Source: Oscillospiraceae bacterium
Lineage (GTDB): Bacteria > Bacillota > Clostridia > Oscillospirales > Ruminococcaceae
Reading direction: 5' to 3'
Assembly (NCBI GenBank): GCA_024404815.1
Contig: JAKSPL010000020.1
Coordinates: forward strand, 1-41,762
DNA: 41,762 nt
Part shown: positions 31,028 to 40,000 of the stretch, piece after piece
Position numbering within the stretch: position 1 is the stretch's first letter
How the letters are laid out: the number at the start of each line of letters is the position of its first letter
Made by a program: the position numbers and the translations under genes
Notes under the pieces: model-generated
Told to the model about the DNA's origin: nothing
The model's database searches: none
Seen by the model: only the letters and a program-made list of their open reading frames with translations

Positions 31028-32740
31028 TTACTTTTCCTTGACGCGCATTCTTTTCTGGGTGATGAATACGACGACAGCGGAGAGAACGAGAATCGAGCCG
31101 ATGATGTAGAAGAGCTTGGTACCGATGCCGCCCGTTGCAGGGAGGATCGCGCCCTTGCTGTTCTTAACGATGACCTCAAAGAGGCTCTCATCATTTGCGG
31201 AGAGTGCGGTATCATCTTCGACCAGCTTTGCAGACCATGCACAGCCTGCATCGCTCAGTTTCGCTGCGATTTCGATCTGGAAGTCCTCGATGGAGTTGTA
31301 GCCTTCGGGGGTTGCAGTTTCGGAAATCGTATACGTGCCGGCATTCAGACCGACAAACGAGATAACGCCGTCATCGCCGACCAGGCCAACGCCCGGAGTA
31401 TAATCTTTGTCGCTGACAGTCGTGATGTCCATGGTCAGCTTGTAGGTGTCTTCGCTGTCATAGAGATTTTTGGTTGCTTCCGTCGGAGCGGTTTCGGTAT
31501 AGGAACCGTCTGCGAGCTTGTAGTAGGTACCTTCAGCGTCCTTTGCGTAGGAGTAGGTGATCTTTACCGTATCCTTGACACCGTCGCCTGTGATGGTAAA
31601 TTCAGCACCATCGAGGCGTTCGAGTGTATCGGAATCGACCTTTACAAGCTGAATGCCGCTGGTGTATACCAGAGCTTCCGCAGGGGGAGTTTCGCCGACA
31701 GGAACATTGCTGTCAGGATTTTCCGGATCAGGCTCGGGAGGATTGTCAACCGTATTGTCATATTCGAAGTTCGGGTTGTTGGAGAATGTCAGAGTAACGG
31801 TGTTGGCATTGTTTGCGTTGTCGCCGATCTCCGCATTTTCGTTGAGGCGGCAGGTATAGGTGACAGCGATTTCTTTGCCGATGTAGTCTTCCGTGTTGTA
31901 CTGAATGAAGTTTTTCAGTACGATTTTGACGGTTCCGTCTTCCTCGTTTGCGGTGACTGTGAACGCATCGTCATCCAGGTCTTTCAGGGATTTGCCGTCT
32001 TCATCGAGGATCGAGATTGCGACATCATCGTTGAACGTCAGACCTTCGCTCATCGTATCGTTGATCACGAAATAATAAGCGTTGTAGCCGTTCATGTTGG
32101 GGACCTTGGAGGTGAGGGTGAACGGAATATCATCGCCGATGCTGTAAGTACCGCTCTTTGCGGGTTCAGCGCCTTCTTCGGTGATATTCTTGTCGATGGT
32201 GGGGATTTCGGACTTTACAGAGATCTTAACATCCGCTACAACTTTCAGGATGAAGTTCGTGTATGCAGCATTCGCTTTATCGAGTGCAGCATCCTTATCC
32301 TTTACGAGGTAGTAGCCGGCAGCCAGACCGGTAATCGAAGTCTCGCCGTCTGTGTGTGTATCGCTGAGGTAGTCGCCGAACACCTTTGCGATATCAATGA
32401 GATCATTTGCTGTGAGGGAGGGGTCTGCGAGTTTTTCAGCAACTGCTGCCGCGTCGGTGCAGCCGGTAAATACTGTATTTTCAGCGGCCAGTGCTTCAAT
32501 GAGCGTGTCTTTTCCGGAAGGTTCCGGAACTACACCCGTACCCCATTGGATATTGGAGAGCGTAGACTCGGAAAGATCACCGGAGAAGATCTGATAGGCT
32601 TCATATGTATGCGTAGCCTTATCTGCTGAATTGGGTGTGATCGTAATGGTATATGTATCCGCTGCGAGTGCAGGAATACAAAGTGTTAAGACCATTAAAA
32701 CGGTCGTAACGAGTGCGAGGAGAATTTTCCGTGTTTTCAT
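31028..32740 (-). CDS. backbone pilin (fimbrial isopeptide-forming), upstream operon
   Basis: This is a 570-residue protein; the ATG at 32740 follows GGAAAGGAA, and the upstream in-frame extension is leader RNA. It has a signal peptide (MKTRKILLALVTTVLMV, cut near ALAADTY), an N-terminal domain, a likely polymerisation lysine in PTIDKNITEEG, an isopeptide domain (IPFTLTSKVPNMNGYNAYYF), a CnaB/SpaA domain with the E-box YTISETATPEGY, and the sorting signal LPATGG with helix and RMRVKEK. First gene of the operon and probably the major product. Paralogue of the pilin at 21955-23661. Confidence 0.93.
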   Translation of the reverse strand: MKTRKILLALVTTVLMVLTLCIPALAADTYTITITPNSADKATHTYEAYQIFSGDLSESTLSNIQWGTGVVPEPSGKDTLIEALAAENTVFTGCTDAAAVAEKLADPSLTANDLIDIAKVFGDYLSDTHTDGETSITGLAAGYYLVKDKDAALDKANAAYTNFILKVVADVKISVKSEIPTIDKNITEEGAEPAKSGTYSIGDDIPFTLTSKVPNMNGYNAYYFVINDTMSEGLTFNDDVAISILDEDGKSLKDLDDDAFTVTANEEDGTVKIVLKNFIQYNTEDYIGKEIAVTYTCRLNENAEIGDNANNANTVTLTFSNNPNFEYDNTVDNPPEPDPENPDSNVPVGETPPAEALVYTSGIQLVKVDSDTLERLDGAEFTITGDGVKDTVKITYSYAKDAEGTYYKLADGSYTETAPTEATKNLYDSEDTYKLTMDITTVSDKDYTPGVGLVGDDGVISFVGLNAGTYTISETATPEGYNSIEDFQIEIAAKLSDAGCAWSAKLVEDDTALSANDESLFEVIVKNSKGAILPATGGIGTKLFYIIGSILVLSAVVVFITQKRMRVKEK

Positions 32741-33054
32741 AGCACATAATTCCTTTCCATATATATTTCCATCGCACAAAACATTCGGCGATACGTGTTT
32801 TTGTGCGAAACGGATACGTGAGAAAATAAAAAATCCCACAATGCGCCTGAGAACATAGATGACAGAAATGCAACATCTACAGCGCGTGTGGGTATGCCAA
32901 GGGAAACCACCTTGGCGGTTTGACTCTCTTTTCGATTTTGAATCAATGGAACCCCATGTGAATCGGCTGCGTTGAATGCAGATACTATTTTTATAAGTAT
33001 CTGCGGAGAAAGGATGATAGAAAAATGTTGGAAAACTGCCTCTTTATTCTCTTT
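32741..33054 (-). ncRNA. long structured 5' leader of the upstream pilus operon
   Basis: From the promoter start near 33054 to the pilin ATG there are about 310 bases without a supported ORF. Hairpins in order of transcription: GCAGATACT/AGTATCTGC (33004-32978), a TGATTC/GAGTCA stem, GCCAAGG/CCTTGGC (32916-32896), the terminator at 32892-32822, and TCGCACAAAA/TTTTGTGCGA (32808-32772). This is the layout of an attenuator or riboswitch. I could not match it to a known riboswitch class. Confidence 0.6.
32822..32892 (-). terminator. terminator inside the pilin leader (attenuator candidate)
   Basis: On the minus strand CCCACA (32892-32887), GCGC and TAGATG pair with CATCTA, GCGC and TGTGGG (32840-32835), followed by ATTTTTTATTTT. 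It lies about 80 bases before the pilin start codon, so unless prevented it would stop the operon's transcription. Confidence 0.65.
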
Positions 33055-33060
33055 GTTTAT

Positions 33061-33089
33061 ATTATACCATGCAGATATTTAATTGTCAA
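33061..33089 (-). promoter_or_regulatory. promoter of the upstream pilus operon
   Basis: On the minus strand TTGACA (33089-33084) and TATAAT (33066-33061) are exactly 17 bases apart, a full consensus. The first bases around the -10 (ATTATACCAT on the plus strand) are shared with the other pilus promoter. The stretch 33090-33315 is AT-rich and shows nothing else. Confidence 0.85.
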
Positions 33090-33315
33090 GCGAACTTGTG
33101 CGATTTGTGCGAGTGCACAATTATACTGTATTTATTGTTTCCGAAAGCATCATATTTTTGTGGAATGGCACAATAACGAAAGATTAAAGCAGTGTTTTTG
33201 TTGAAAAGCACAGACAAAAATTAAAAAATAAGAAAATACATAATAATAGAAATATACAATTTCCGAAGCGAAATTTACATATTGTGAAAATCGTGTAAAT
33301 AATAAACGAAAGCTA

Positions 33316-33344
33316 TTGACAAAATGAGATAAATGATGTACAAT
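33316..33344 (+). promoter_or_regulatory. promoter of the 51-codon gene
   Basis: TTGACA (33316-33321) and TACAAT (33339-33344), spacer 17. The start near 33351 gives a leader of about 38 bases. Confidence 0.85.
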
Positions 33345-33388
33345 ATAAATATGGCATACGCCAAATATATATTAGGAGTTGAGTCTTT

Positions 33389-33544
33389 ATGCACAGCACG
33401 CATCAGAATACGAAACCACGAAAGCCTTTCAGCCGTCCGGTAGTGGAATTGATTCAGTTTGAAAACGAAGAAATTGTCACATCCAGTCCTGTGCCGCCGG
33501 ATGAAGAAACCGACATGGATCCGATTGATCCCTACAATACATAA
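33389..33544 (+). CDS. 51-residue acidic peptide of unknown function
   Basis: ATG 33389 follows TAGGAGTT. The N-terminal 17 residues are basic (NTKPRKPFSRP), then comes VVELIQFENEEIVTSS, and an acidic, proline-rich end (PPDEETDMDPIDPYNT). No signal peptide or membrane helix. It has its own consensus promoter and terminator, so it is a separate unit between the pilus and Wadjet loci. The pattern P-x-VE-x-I-x-F-x-x-E-(E/D)-(I/V) recalls short proteins I have seen in ruminococci with no known role. A modified-peptide precursor or a small regulator is possible; nothing decides it. Confidence 0.7.
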   Translation: MHSTHQNTKPRKPFSRPVVELIQFENEEIVTSSPVPPDEETDMDPIDPYNT

Positions 33545-33635
33545 AGAAAACCCCCGACTGCTTTAGGTCGGTACTCATATAGAAGTTTTCAAAACAACTA
33601 TTATGTAAAGACCTATACAGTGAGCTATGAAACAG

Positions 33636-33677
33636 AACAGGTAGATACTTCAAACGATGTATCTGCCTGTTTTTTAT
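33636..33677 (+). terminator. terminator of the 51-codon gene
   Basis: AACAGGTAGATAC pairs with GTATCTGCCTGTT (one G-U) over a 10-base loop, followed by TTTTAT. A smaller CCGAC/GTCGG hairpin lies at about 33553-33571, directly after the stop codon. Confidence 0.8.
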
Positions 33678-33684
33678 AATAACG

Positions 33685-33697
33685 CTCGAACTTCGAG
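33685..33697. promoter_or_regulatory. palindrome CTCGAA-C-TTCGAG upstream of the Wadjet promoter
   Basis: A perfect 6-1-6 inverted repeat 25 bases before the -35 of the Wadjet promoter; a possible regulator site. Confidence 0.35.
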
Positions 33698-33722
33698 TAA
33701 TCTGTTTCTTACAGCTGACGGC

Positions 33723-33751
33723 TTGCTTTTTCAACCAAATTATGCTACAAT
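33723..33751 (+). promoter_or_regulatory. promoter of the Wadjet operon
   Basis: TTGCTT (33723-33728) and TACAAT (33746-33751), spacer 17, with the start near 33758, about 35 bases before jetD. Confidence 0.7.
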
Positions 33752-33792
33752 ATGTATATACTATTCTATATTTTGATTAGAGGTGGCAATGT

Positions 33793-34815
33793 ATGAGTAA
33801 GCCTAGTAATACACTGTATAAAGCATTGCAGGATTTTCCTCGTAAACGGATCACATTGGAGGAACTCAGCCGATTATGCTCAGATTCGGAACAACTTAAC
33901 GAACAGATAAAAGAGCTTACCAATCAAGGTGTATTAGTGCCTATCAAGAGCAGTGGAACAAACGGAAATCAGAAAAATCCTTTGTTTATGCGATACACTA
34001 TCTGCATTGAAAATACGATACAGGTGTCACCAGATGAGATCAATGCACTCCATCCGAGACTTTCAGCAAATGGATATCTGCTCCGTAATCGAATGCAGGT
34101 TGTCAATAACAGGGCGTTTTTGTGCCGTTTGACCGAATGGCTTACCAATCAAAAGGGCAATGATATGATGTCGAGGCGTGAGCGCTCTTTTGCCATCTTC
34201 GGTGAAGAGAAGGAATTGGATAATCATTTAAGATTATTGGAAGCTATCGGAATCACAGGAGATATGCTTCGATATTATGAAACGCCTGAACAGTGCTTTT
34301 CGGATTATATCCCCGTCCGAAAGTCAACTATGACCTTACTCATTTGTGAAAACAAGGATATATGGTTCAATATTCGCCGCCTTATGTATGAATCCCAAGC
34401 TAACACATTATTTGATACTCAAATTGATGGTGTGATTTTCGGGCAGGGCAATGACATCACGGGTAAGGATAAATTCCGTTCCTATGCTGCTTATCTTGGG
34501 GCTGATACAATTCGTTTTCTGTATTGCGGTGATATCGACAGAGCCGGCTTTGATATTTTTCTGCGGCTTTGCAAAGCAGCAGAGGAACTACATATCGAAT
34601 TGTTCCTTCCGGCATATAAAAAAATGCTGGAACTGAGCCGTAACATTCAGCTCCCCGACAGTGAGGATAAGCGATGCATCATTCCTGAAATGTCTGGGAT
34701 ACTACTCAAATTTATGGTTGATGAACAGGAACAGATCACTCATATACTGCAAAATAATAAGCGTCTGCCACAGGAGATTCTTTCGTATCCCGTACTGGCG
34801 GACAACATGAGGTAA
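33793..34815 (+). CDS. jetD: Wadjet JetD, Toprim-type nuclease subunit
   Basis: This 340-residue protein starts at ATG 33793, six bases after AGAGGTGG. The N-terminal half is a DNA-binding helical part (ITLEELSRLC, LTNQGVLVPI). The C-terminal half has the Toprim marks: the glutamate in TLLICENKDIWF (about residue 180) and the D-x-D in LYCGDIDRAGFDIF (about 242-255), as in topoisomerase VI-like JetD proteins. In Wadjet systems the SMC complex extrudes plasmid DNA and JetD cuts it when the complex stalls on a small circle. Here it is the first gene of the operon; stop and jetA start are four bases apart. Confidence 0.9.
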   Translation: MSKPSNTLYKALQDFPRKRITLEELSRLCSDSEQLNEQIKELTNQGVLVPIKSSGTNGNQKNPLFMRYTICIENTIQVSPDEINALHPRLSANGYLLRNRMQVVNNRAFLCRLTEWLTNQKGNDMMSRRERSFAIFGEEKELDNHLRLLEAIGITGDMLRYYETPEQCFSDYIPVRKSTMTLLICENKDIWFNIRRLMYESQANTLFDTQIDGVIFGQGNDITGKDKFRSYAAYLGADTIRFLYCGDIDRAGFDIFLRLCKAAEELHIELFLPAYKKMLELSRNIQLPDSEDKRCIIPEMSGILLKFMVDEQEQITHILQNNKRLPQEILSYPVLADNMR

Positions 34816-34819
34816 GAAC

Positions 34820-36346
34820 ATGATTTCAGCAGAATCCAAAGAACTGTTACAGGACTTTGAGAAACGTATGCGATTCGTGAATCTCATCAAATACTGGCTG
34901 CAAAGAAGCAAGCCGAGGGAGATCAGCGAATTACTGCATAATGATGATGATAAGACCGATAATCTGATCCTCATGGTAATGGTTTTTATCATGGACAGTA
35001 CGCTGCGATATGGAGAACGCTGCACTAAGCAGGATGTCACAGCTTTTTTGCGGGAACTCGCCGATGTGTACGATTATGAACCCGAATCCGCAAAAATGCT
35101 GACCGATTATATTATAACAGATGTATTACAAAGCAACGGAAAAGTGCGCTCATTTGATACTTTTTACAACAGCGATGAACAATTCAGAGATCAACGCTCA
35201 CTTATTCTCCTTGAACAGCAAAGCGGCAGTTATGTTCTGACAAATGAAGCGTATGAGTTTTTGTTTAGAACCAAAGAGATCGACAGCGAACTGGATTTTT
35301 CTGTTAACCGTTTCAAATTACAGGAGTTTATCAAACGTGGCAACTACGGTAAAGCGCTCCGGGAGAGCCGTGAACTGGTCAGCCGAGTAAGAAATCTGAA
35401 AACAAGAATGGATGACTTTATGCTTCGGTGCAGAACCAATATCTCCGAAGTGTCGATTGATGAATATGAAGAGATCGTCACTCAGGTAAAGGATTCCTTT
35501 GAGGACGAAAATAAGCAGCTTAGTGATATCCGCACTCTTGTATCAGCAAAGCTGCAAGCGATCGCAGATGCCCAGATCAATACAGACGAGAATATCGGTC
35601 AGACCGAACAAGAGATACGGGAAATACTTGAAAACATTGATACAGTAATAAGCGAGCAGAGCCGTGTGTTTAATCAGAAATTCTCGCTTTCCGAGCTATA
35701 TGCCGATCTGTTAGATGACAGCTTTTCTTATTTGCAGGCAGGTCGCTTTGACCTTGAACAGGAATTATTACTTCCCTTGCAGAAAATGCAGCTGCAAGAT
35801 TCAAAAAATGTCGGAAAGCTGTTTGCACCGCTTCATCGTCCGATTTTTCCGCATATGTTCGGTATTGATTTCTTTTACAGCAGGCAAAATGCTATCCGGG
35901 AGAGTAACAGAGATGACGGCATTGATATCGAAAGCGAGGATAATGCCGAAACTGCTGCTGATATCAGAAACAAAAGATATGTGGAGATCATAAGAGGATT
36001 ACTGACTTTTGCAGATAAAAACTCTATTTTCTGTTTCAGTGATTACCTTGCGATTGTTCCAAAAGCACAAGTACAGGAGCAGATACGGGAAAAATCCTTG
36101 CCCGATGTTATGTTAAAGCTCTACGGACTGGGAGAAATAGATATAGCAGGCTGGCGTGCAGAACAGCATGATATCATTGTGCCTGTTGGTGAATTTGATC
36201 TTTCCTACTGTTTGAGCGAACTTCCGGAGGAATTGATACAGATGCAGACGATATTGATACAAAAGCTCGATGAAGTTATCACTTTATTGGATGCTGAGGG
36301 CGGCAGTATCAAAATGAATGATTTTAAGATCGAGGTGATAAGATGA
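34820..36346 (+). CDS. jetA: Wadjet JetA, kleisin (MukF/MksF-like) subunit
   Basis: This 508-residue protein has ATG at 34820. It has an N-terminal winged-helix-like part (RFVNLIKYWLQRSKPREISELL), long central helices (about 170-300, ESRELVSRVRNLKTRMDDF), and a C-terminal winged-helix-like section (SDYLAIVPKAQVQEQIREKSLPDVM), the order of a kleisin that bridges the SMC heads. It belongs to the JetA group by pattern and by context between JetD and JetB. Its stop overlaps the jetB start (ATGA). Confidence 0.87.
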   Translation: MISAESKELLQDFEKRMRFVNLIKYWLQRSKPREISELLHNDDDKTDNLILMVMVFIMDSTLRYGERCTKQDVTAFLRELADVYDYEPESAKMLTDYIITDVLQSNGKVRSFDTFYNSDEQFRDQRSLILLEQQSGSYVLTNEAYEFLFRTKEIDSELDFSVNRFKLQEFIKRGNYGKALRESRELVSRVRNLKTRMDDFMLRCRTNISEVSIDEYEEIVTQVKDSFEDENKQLSDIRTLVSAKLQAIADAQINTDENIGQTEQEIREILENIDTVISEQSRVFNQKFSLSELYADLLDDSFSYLQAGRFDLEQELLLPLQKMQLQDSKNVGKLFAPLHRPIFPHMFGIDFFYSRQNAIRESNRDDGIDIESEDNAETAADIRNKRYVEIIRGLLTFADKNSIFCFSDYLAIVPKAQVQEQIREKSLPDVMLKLYGLGEIDIAGWRAEQHDIIVPVGEFDLSYCLSELPEELIQMQTILIQKLDEVITLLDAEGGSIKMNDFKIEVIR

Positions 36347-37035
36347 AGCCTGAAAGTCTGAAACTATTTGCCAAACTCATGGAAAAGGGATACATTAACC
36401 GTGAACAGGAACCAACATATTATGAGTATTACAACGATCCGGAAATTGCTTCCGAGCTTGCAATCATGGAGCAGGAACTTGACTTCAAGCTTTACAGGAC
36501 AAACGGCAGGCTTTATCTCCTTCCGAATCCGAGCAATGAATTATTTTCACAGGATAACAGCGATTTTCGCCGTAGTGTCGGCAATGAAAAGCTGGAAGAG
36601 CTATATTTACTGAATTATATGGCGATCTTTCTTTTGCACGAGCTTTACGGCGGAAAAGGTAATACATTGCAAACGAGGTATTATATCAAAGAATCCGACT
36701 TTCTGACCGAGTTTACACAGCATTGCGAACAGGTACGAGCCGAGGGTGAAGTGCTGAAAAGTGCCGCTGCACAGTATAGTATGGATTTCCTTCGCTTGGC
36801 AGATAACTGGCTGGCAAAGCGCGGTGATGAATCAAACTCAGCGGATACAAAGCACGGCTGTTTTATGAAGATCATCAGAAAGTTCCGTGATGAGGAATTA
36901 TTATATGATGCGGACGGTGTATGGAAGCCGACGGTAAAACTGAATGACCTGATGCCGTACTATTTATCGCAAAACCGTATTGCAGAAATACACGCTATTC
37001 TGGAGGGAGGTGCGTCAGATGCCGGCGATCCGTAA
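36343..37035 (+). CDS. jetB: Wadjet JetB, KITE (MukE/MksE-like) subunit
   Basis: This is a 230-residue protein; ATG at 36343 after GAGGTGATAAG. It consists of tandem winged-helix domains: residues 5-75 (LFAKLMEKGYINREQEP, then LYLLPNPSNELFS) and about 140-225 (FLRLADNWLAKRGD, then LYDADGVWKPTVKLNDLMPYYL). KITE proteins dimerise and bind the kleisin near the ATPase heads. Overlaps at both ends (4 and 17 bases) show tight coupling with jetA and jetC. Confidence 0.87.
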   Translation: MKPESLKLFAKLMEKGYINREQEPTYYEYYNDPEIASELAIMEQELDFKLYRTNGRLYLLPNPSNELFSQDNSDFRRSVGNEKLEELYLLNYMAIFLLHELYGGKGNTLQTRYYIKESDFLTEFTQHCEQVRAEGEVLKSAAAQYSMDFLRLADNWLAKRGDESNSADTKHGCFMKIIRKFRDEELLYDADGVWKPTVKLNDLMPYYLSQNRIAEIHAILEGGASDAGDP

Positions 37036-40000
37036 AATCAGAATTGTCAATTTCAGATTCAATGACGGTGCAAAGCTGATTCCTGACGAGATATTCTGTA
37101 CAGAAAACGCTGAGGGAAAGCCGATCGACACGCTACTGAATCTTGATAACGGCGGTGGCAAGTCTGTTATTGTGCAATTGCTTTTTCAGCCTGTCTGCCC
37201 GAAAGCAAAAGTGCAGAACCGCAATATCAGCGATTATTTCCAGAAAGGCACCGACCACGCTTTCGTTCTGATAGAATGGGCGTTGGACGGCTCATCTAAC
37301 AGTCTGCTGACCGGTATCGCATTGGCTGCAAGCACGACAGCAGATGACGAGAACGAAAGCAGAACGGTTCGTTATTACACGTTTATGCACGATTATACGA
37401 GAACCGGCGACAAACTTGACCTAATAAATCTTCCGCTTACCGAACGGACAGGCAGTCATATCCGTCCTATGTCATTTGATGAGCTTCGTAAGTATTTGCA
37501 GAACAGGAAGGTCGAATACTACCCTTCTGATGCTCTGCGCCGTTACCAGAACCGTCTGGAGGAATACGGGATCCTGCATACCGAATGGGAAAATATCCTT
37601 GTGCGTATCAATGCGGTGGAGGGCGGTATTACTAAATTCTTTGAGGAATACCGAACTGCTGACAGACTGCTTGACAAGTTCATTATCCCCGGTGTCATGC
37701 CGAACGATACAGCATCAGCGGAAGCTCTGGAAGAAATGTTTGTCCATTATGCTGACAGCTATGCAGGGCAGGAAGAAAACCTTCGCTTGCAGTCACAGAT
37801 CAAAGCTTTTACGGAAAAGCTGCAAGGGATACTTCCGTTTATGAAGAATATGTGGGATGCCGAAGATCAGAGGATACAGGCAATTCGTTTGCTGGCTGAC
37901 CATTTATTCACACTTGATCATCATATCAAACTGGAAAGTGAGAAGAGGACGCAGATCGAACAAACAATAGTCAGCTTGAAAGAAAAACTGCATCATATCA
38001 AAGCGGAAAAGGCATCGGAAGCATTTTATTTTGCGGAGGAGTGCTTTGATAAAGCATTTGAGGAACTTGAAAAATGCAGACTACAAAAAGAGAATACGGA
38101 AAACCAGCGTGACAAGTTTGCCCATACGGTCAAAGTATTGAATGCTGCAAAGGAATACGCAGAACTACTTGAAATGCAAAATGATGAGAAAGCACTGACT
38201 GCACAAATCAGAGAGTTGGAGCAGGGAACGCAGGATTCTCGTATTCTTTCCTTGAAGTATTCACTTTCCTTACTGGCAGCTGAACTGATTCAACAGACAG
38301 AAAGCAATTTGCATCAGGAAGAATTTGCAAAGAAAGATCAATCAGATGCACTCTATGAAGTAAAAGAAAAGATAGGACAGCTTACCACACAACGTAATGA
38401 AAATAATACCAGCTTAAATCAGACGATCGGCAGCCAAAAAATAATGCTTGAGCAGATCAATCGGGGACTGTCGGAGCTTGCTTTACACATCACGGTCATG
38501 CTTGACGGAAGCTATTCTAAGGAGGATATCGAGAGTATCCGTTCAGGCTATGATAAAATGATCAAAAATGCAAATAACGAAATTGAAAGATGTCAAAATG
38601 AAGCAGAACAGCTCGGGCAGGAACTTGATGCTCAGGATGCAGAGCGCACAGAGCTGACTCAGACACAGGCAAATTGTAAAGTCAGCCTGCAACAGCATGA
38701 GACTGGAATGAAACAATACAGAGATGCGTATAACGCCGTTCTTCCTGTACTGGAGCATCTGTCAATACCTGAAAGCCGGTTGTTTACTGATGAGCCGATA
38801 ACAAGCCTTGATAATATACTTGCAAAGCTGAGAGAACAACTGAGACAAACCGAGCATTCAGCTGAATTGCTTGCAGAACAGGTAAGATGTATTGAAGCAG
38901 GACAGCTTCACCTTTCTAAAACAGCAGTTGACTTCTTGCAGGGATCAGGCGTTTCTTTCCAGACAGGCGAGCATTATCTGAATTTTCAGTCACTCAGAAT
39001 ACGTGAGGATATTCTTGCAGTCAATCCGCTTGTCGCTTATGCCGTCATAGTTGATTCCGAAAAAGAGCAGATAAAGCTGCTGTCACAAACAACAGATTTA
39101 TGGCTGTCGGCTGTTGTTCCGGTATATACACGTTCTGAGCTTGCTGATATGGCAGACGGGAATTGGAGTGAGAAGAACCGCTTTCTCTCTGCATTTGATA
39201 AGGAATACTTTCGTGATGCCTCTACTTACAGAGATCTCATACAGCAAAGACTGGATGATGCAAAAGCTGAGATTGAACATATTAAGCGTCAGATCAGAGA
39301 GTGGGAATCAGAACGCAGCATACTCTCTACGTTTACATATTCTGCCGATTATGAACAACATATTCAGGAGCAGATCAATTCTTGTCAGTCAAACCTCCAT
39401 ACAATTAAGGATACGCTGTTGGCACTTGACAATCGAAAATCAGAAATAAAAAAGCGCTCAAAGGACCTTCGTGAACTTATAAATGCAAAGCAGGAATTAT
39501 TACGTCAAACCGAAAATCAGCAAAAAGAATTTGAGCGTATTTGCAGTACAATTTCGCAATACGAAGAACTAAGCAGACAAATAACTGATATGGAATCAGC
39601 CTGCAAACGACTTGCCGTTCAGATCGAGTCAGAGCAAAGGGAAGAAGGCAGGATCACAGAGATCATACAGGAATGCGACGACAAAATCAAACATTTCAAT
39701 GAAAAATTGACAGAATATCAGAATTTGACTGCCGAGCTTAAAGAAACACCGGAAGCGGAAGTGCTTTCCGAAGATTATTCTGCAATGCTTGCAGAATATC
39801 GTATGTATCAGGAGAGTCATTCTGCAAATCTTCAGGAACTTCATAGACAACTGCAAAAGGTGCAGAAGAGCATAGGAACAAAAGAAAAAGGCATTCAAAG
39901 ATTTCATATTAAACCAACAGAATATGATAGCACCACATATTCCGACGATGCTTATCATCGTGCAGAGGAACAGTCTGCTCAGGCACAAAAGGAATGCGAT

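Noticed and set aside
30995-32629. 544-codon open frame on the plus strand opposite the upstream backbone pilin
   Set aside because: Same reason: the composition mirrors the pilin codons, and the minus-strand pilin is clearly the gene.
32741-32839. N-terminal extension of the upstream backbone pilin (start at 32839)
   Set aside because: The extension would put 33 residues, including leader RNA hairpin sequence, before a good signal peptide; the ATG at 32740 has its own RBS.
32741-33054. c-di-GMP, cobalamin or T-box riboswitch in the pilin leader
   Set aside because: I compared the leader with the core patterns I know (GGGCAAACC/ACGCAAAGCC for c-di-GMP-I, the GCCACTG region for cobalamin, GGGTGGAACCGCG for T-box). 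None fits, so I leave the class open.
36980-37018. earlier jetC start at 36980
   Set aside because: It would add 13 residues before the conserved MPAIRKIRIVNF start, lies deep inside jetB, and lacks the GGGAGGTG site that precedes 37019.
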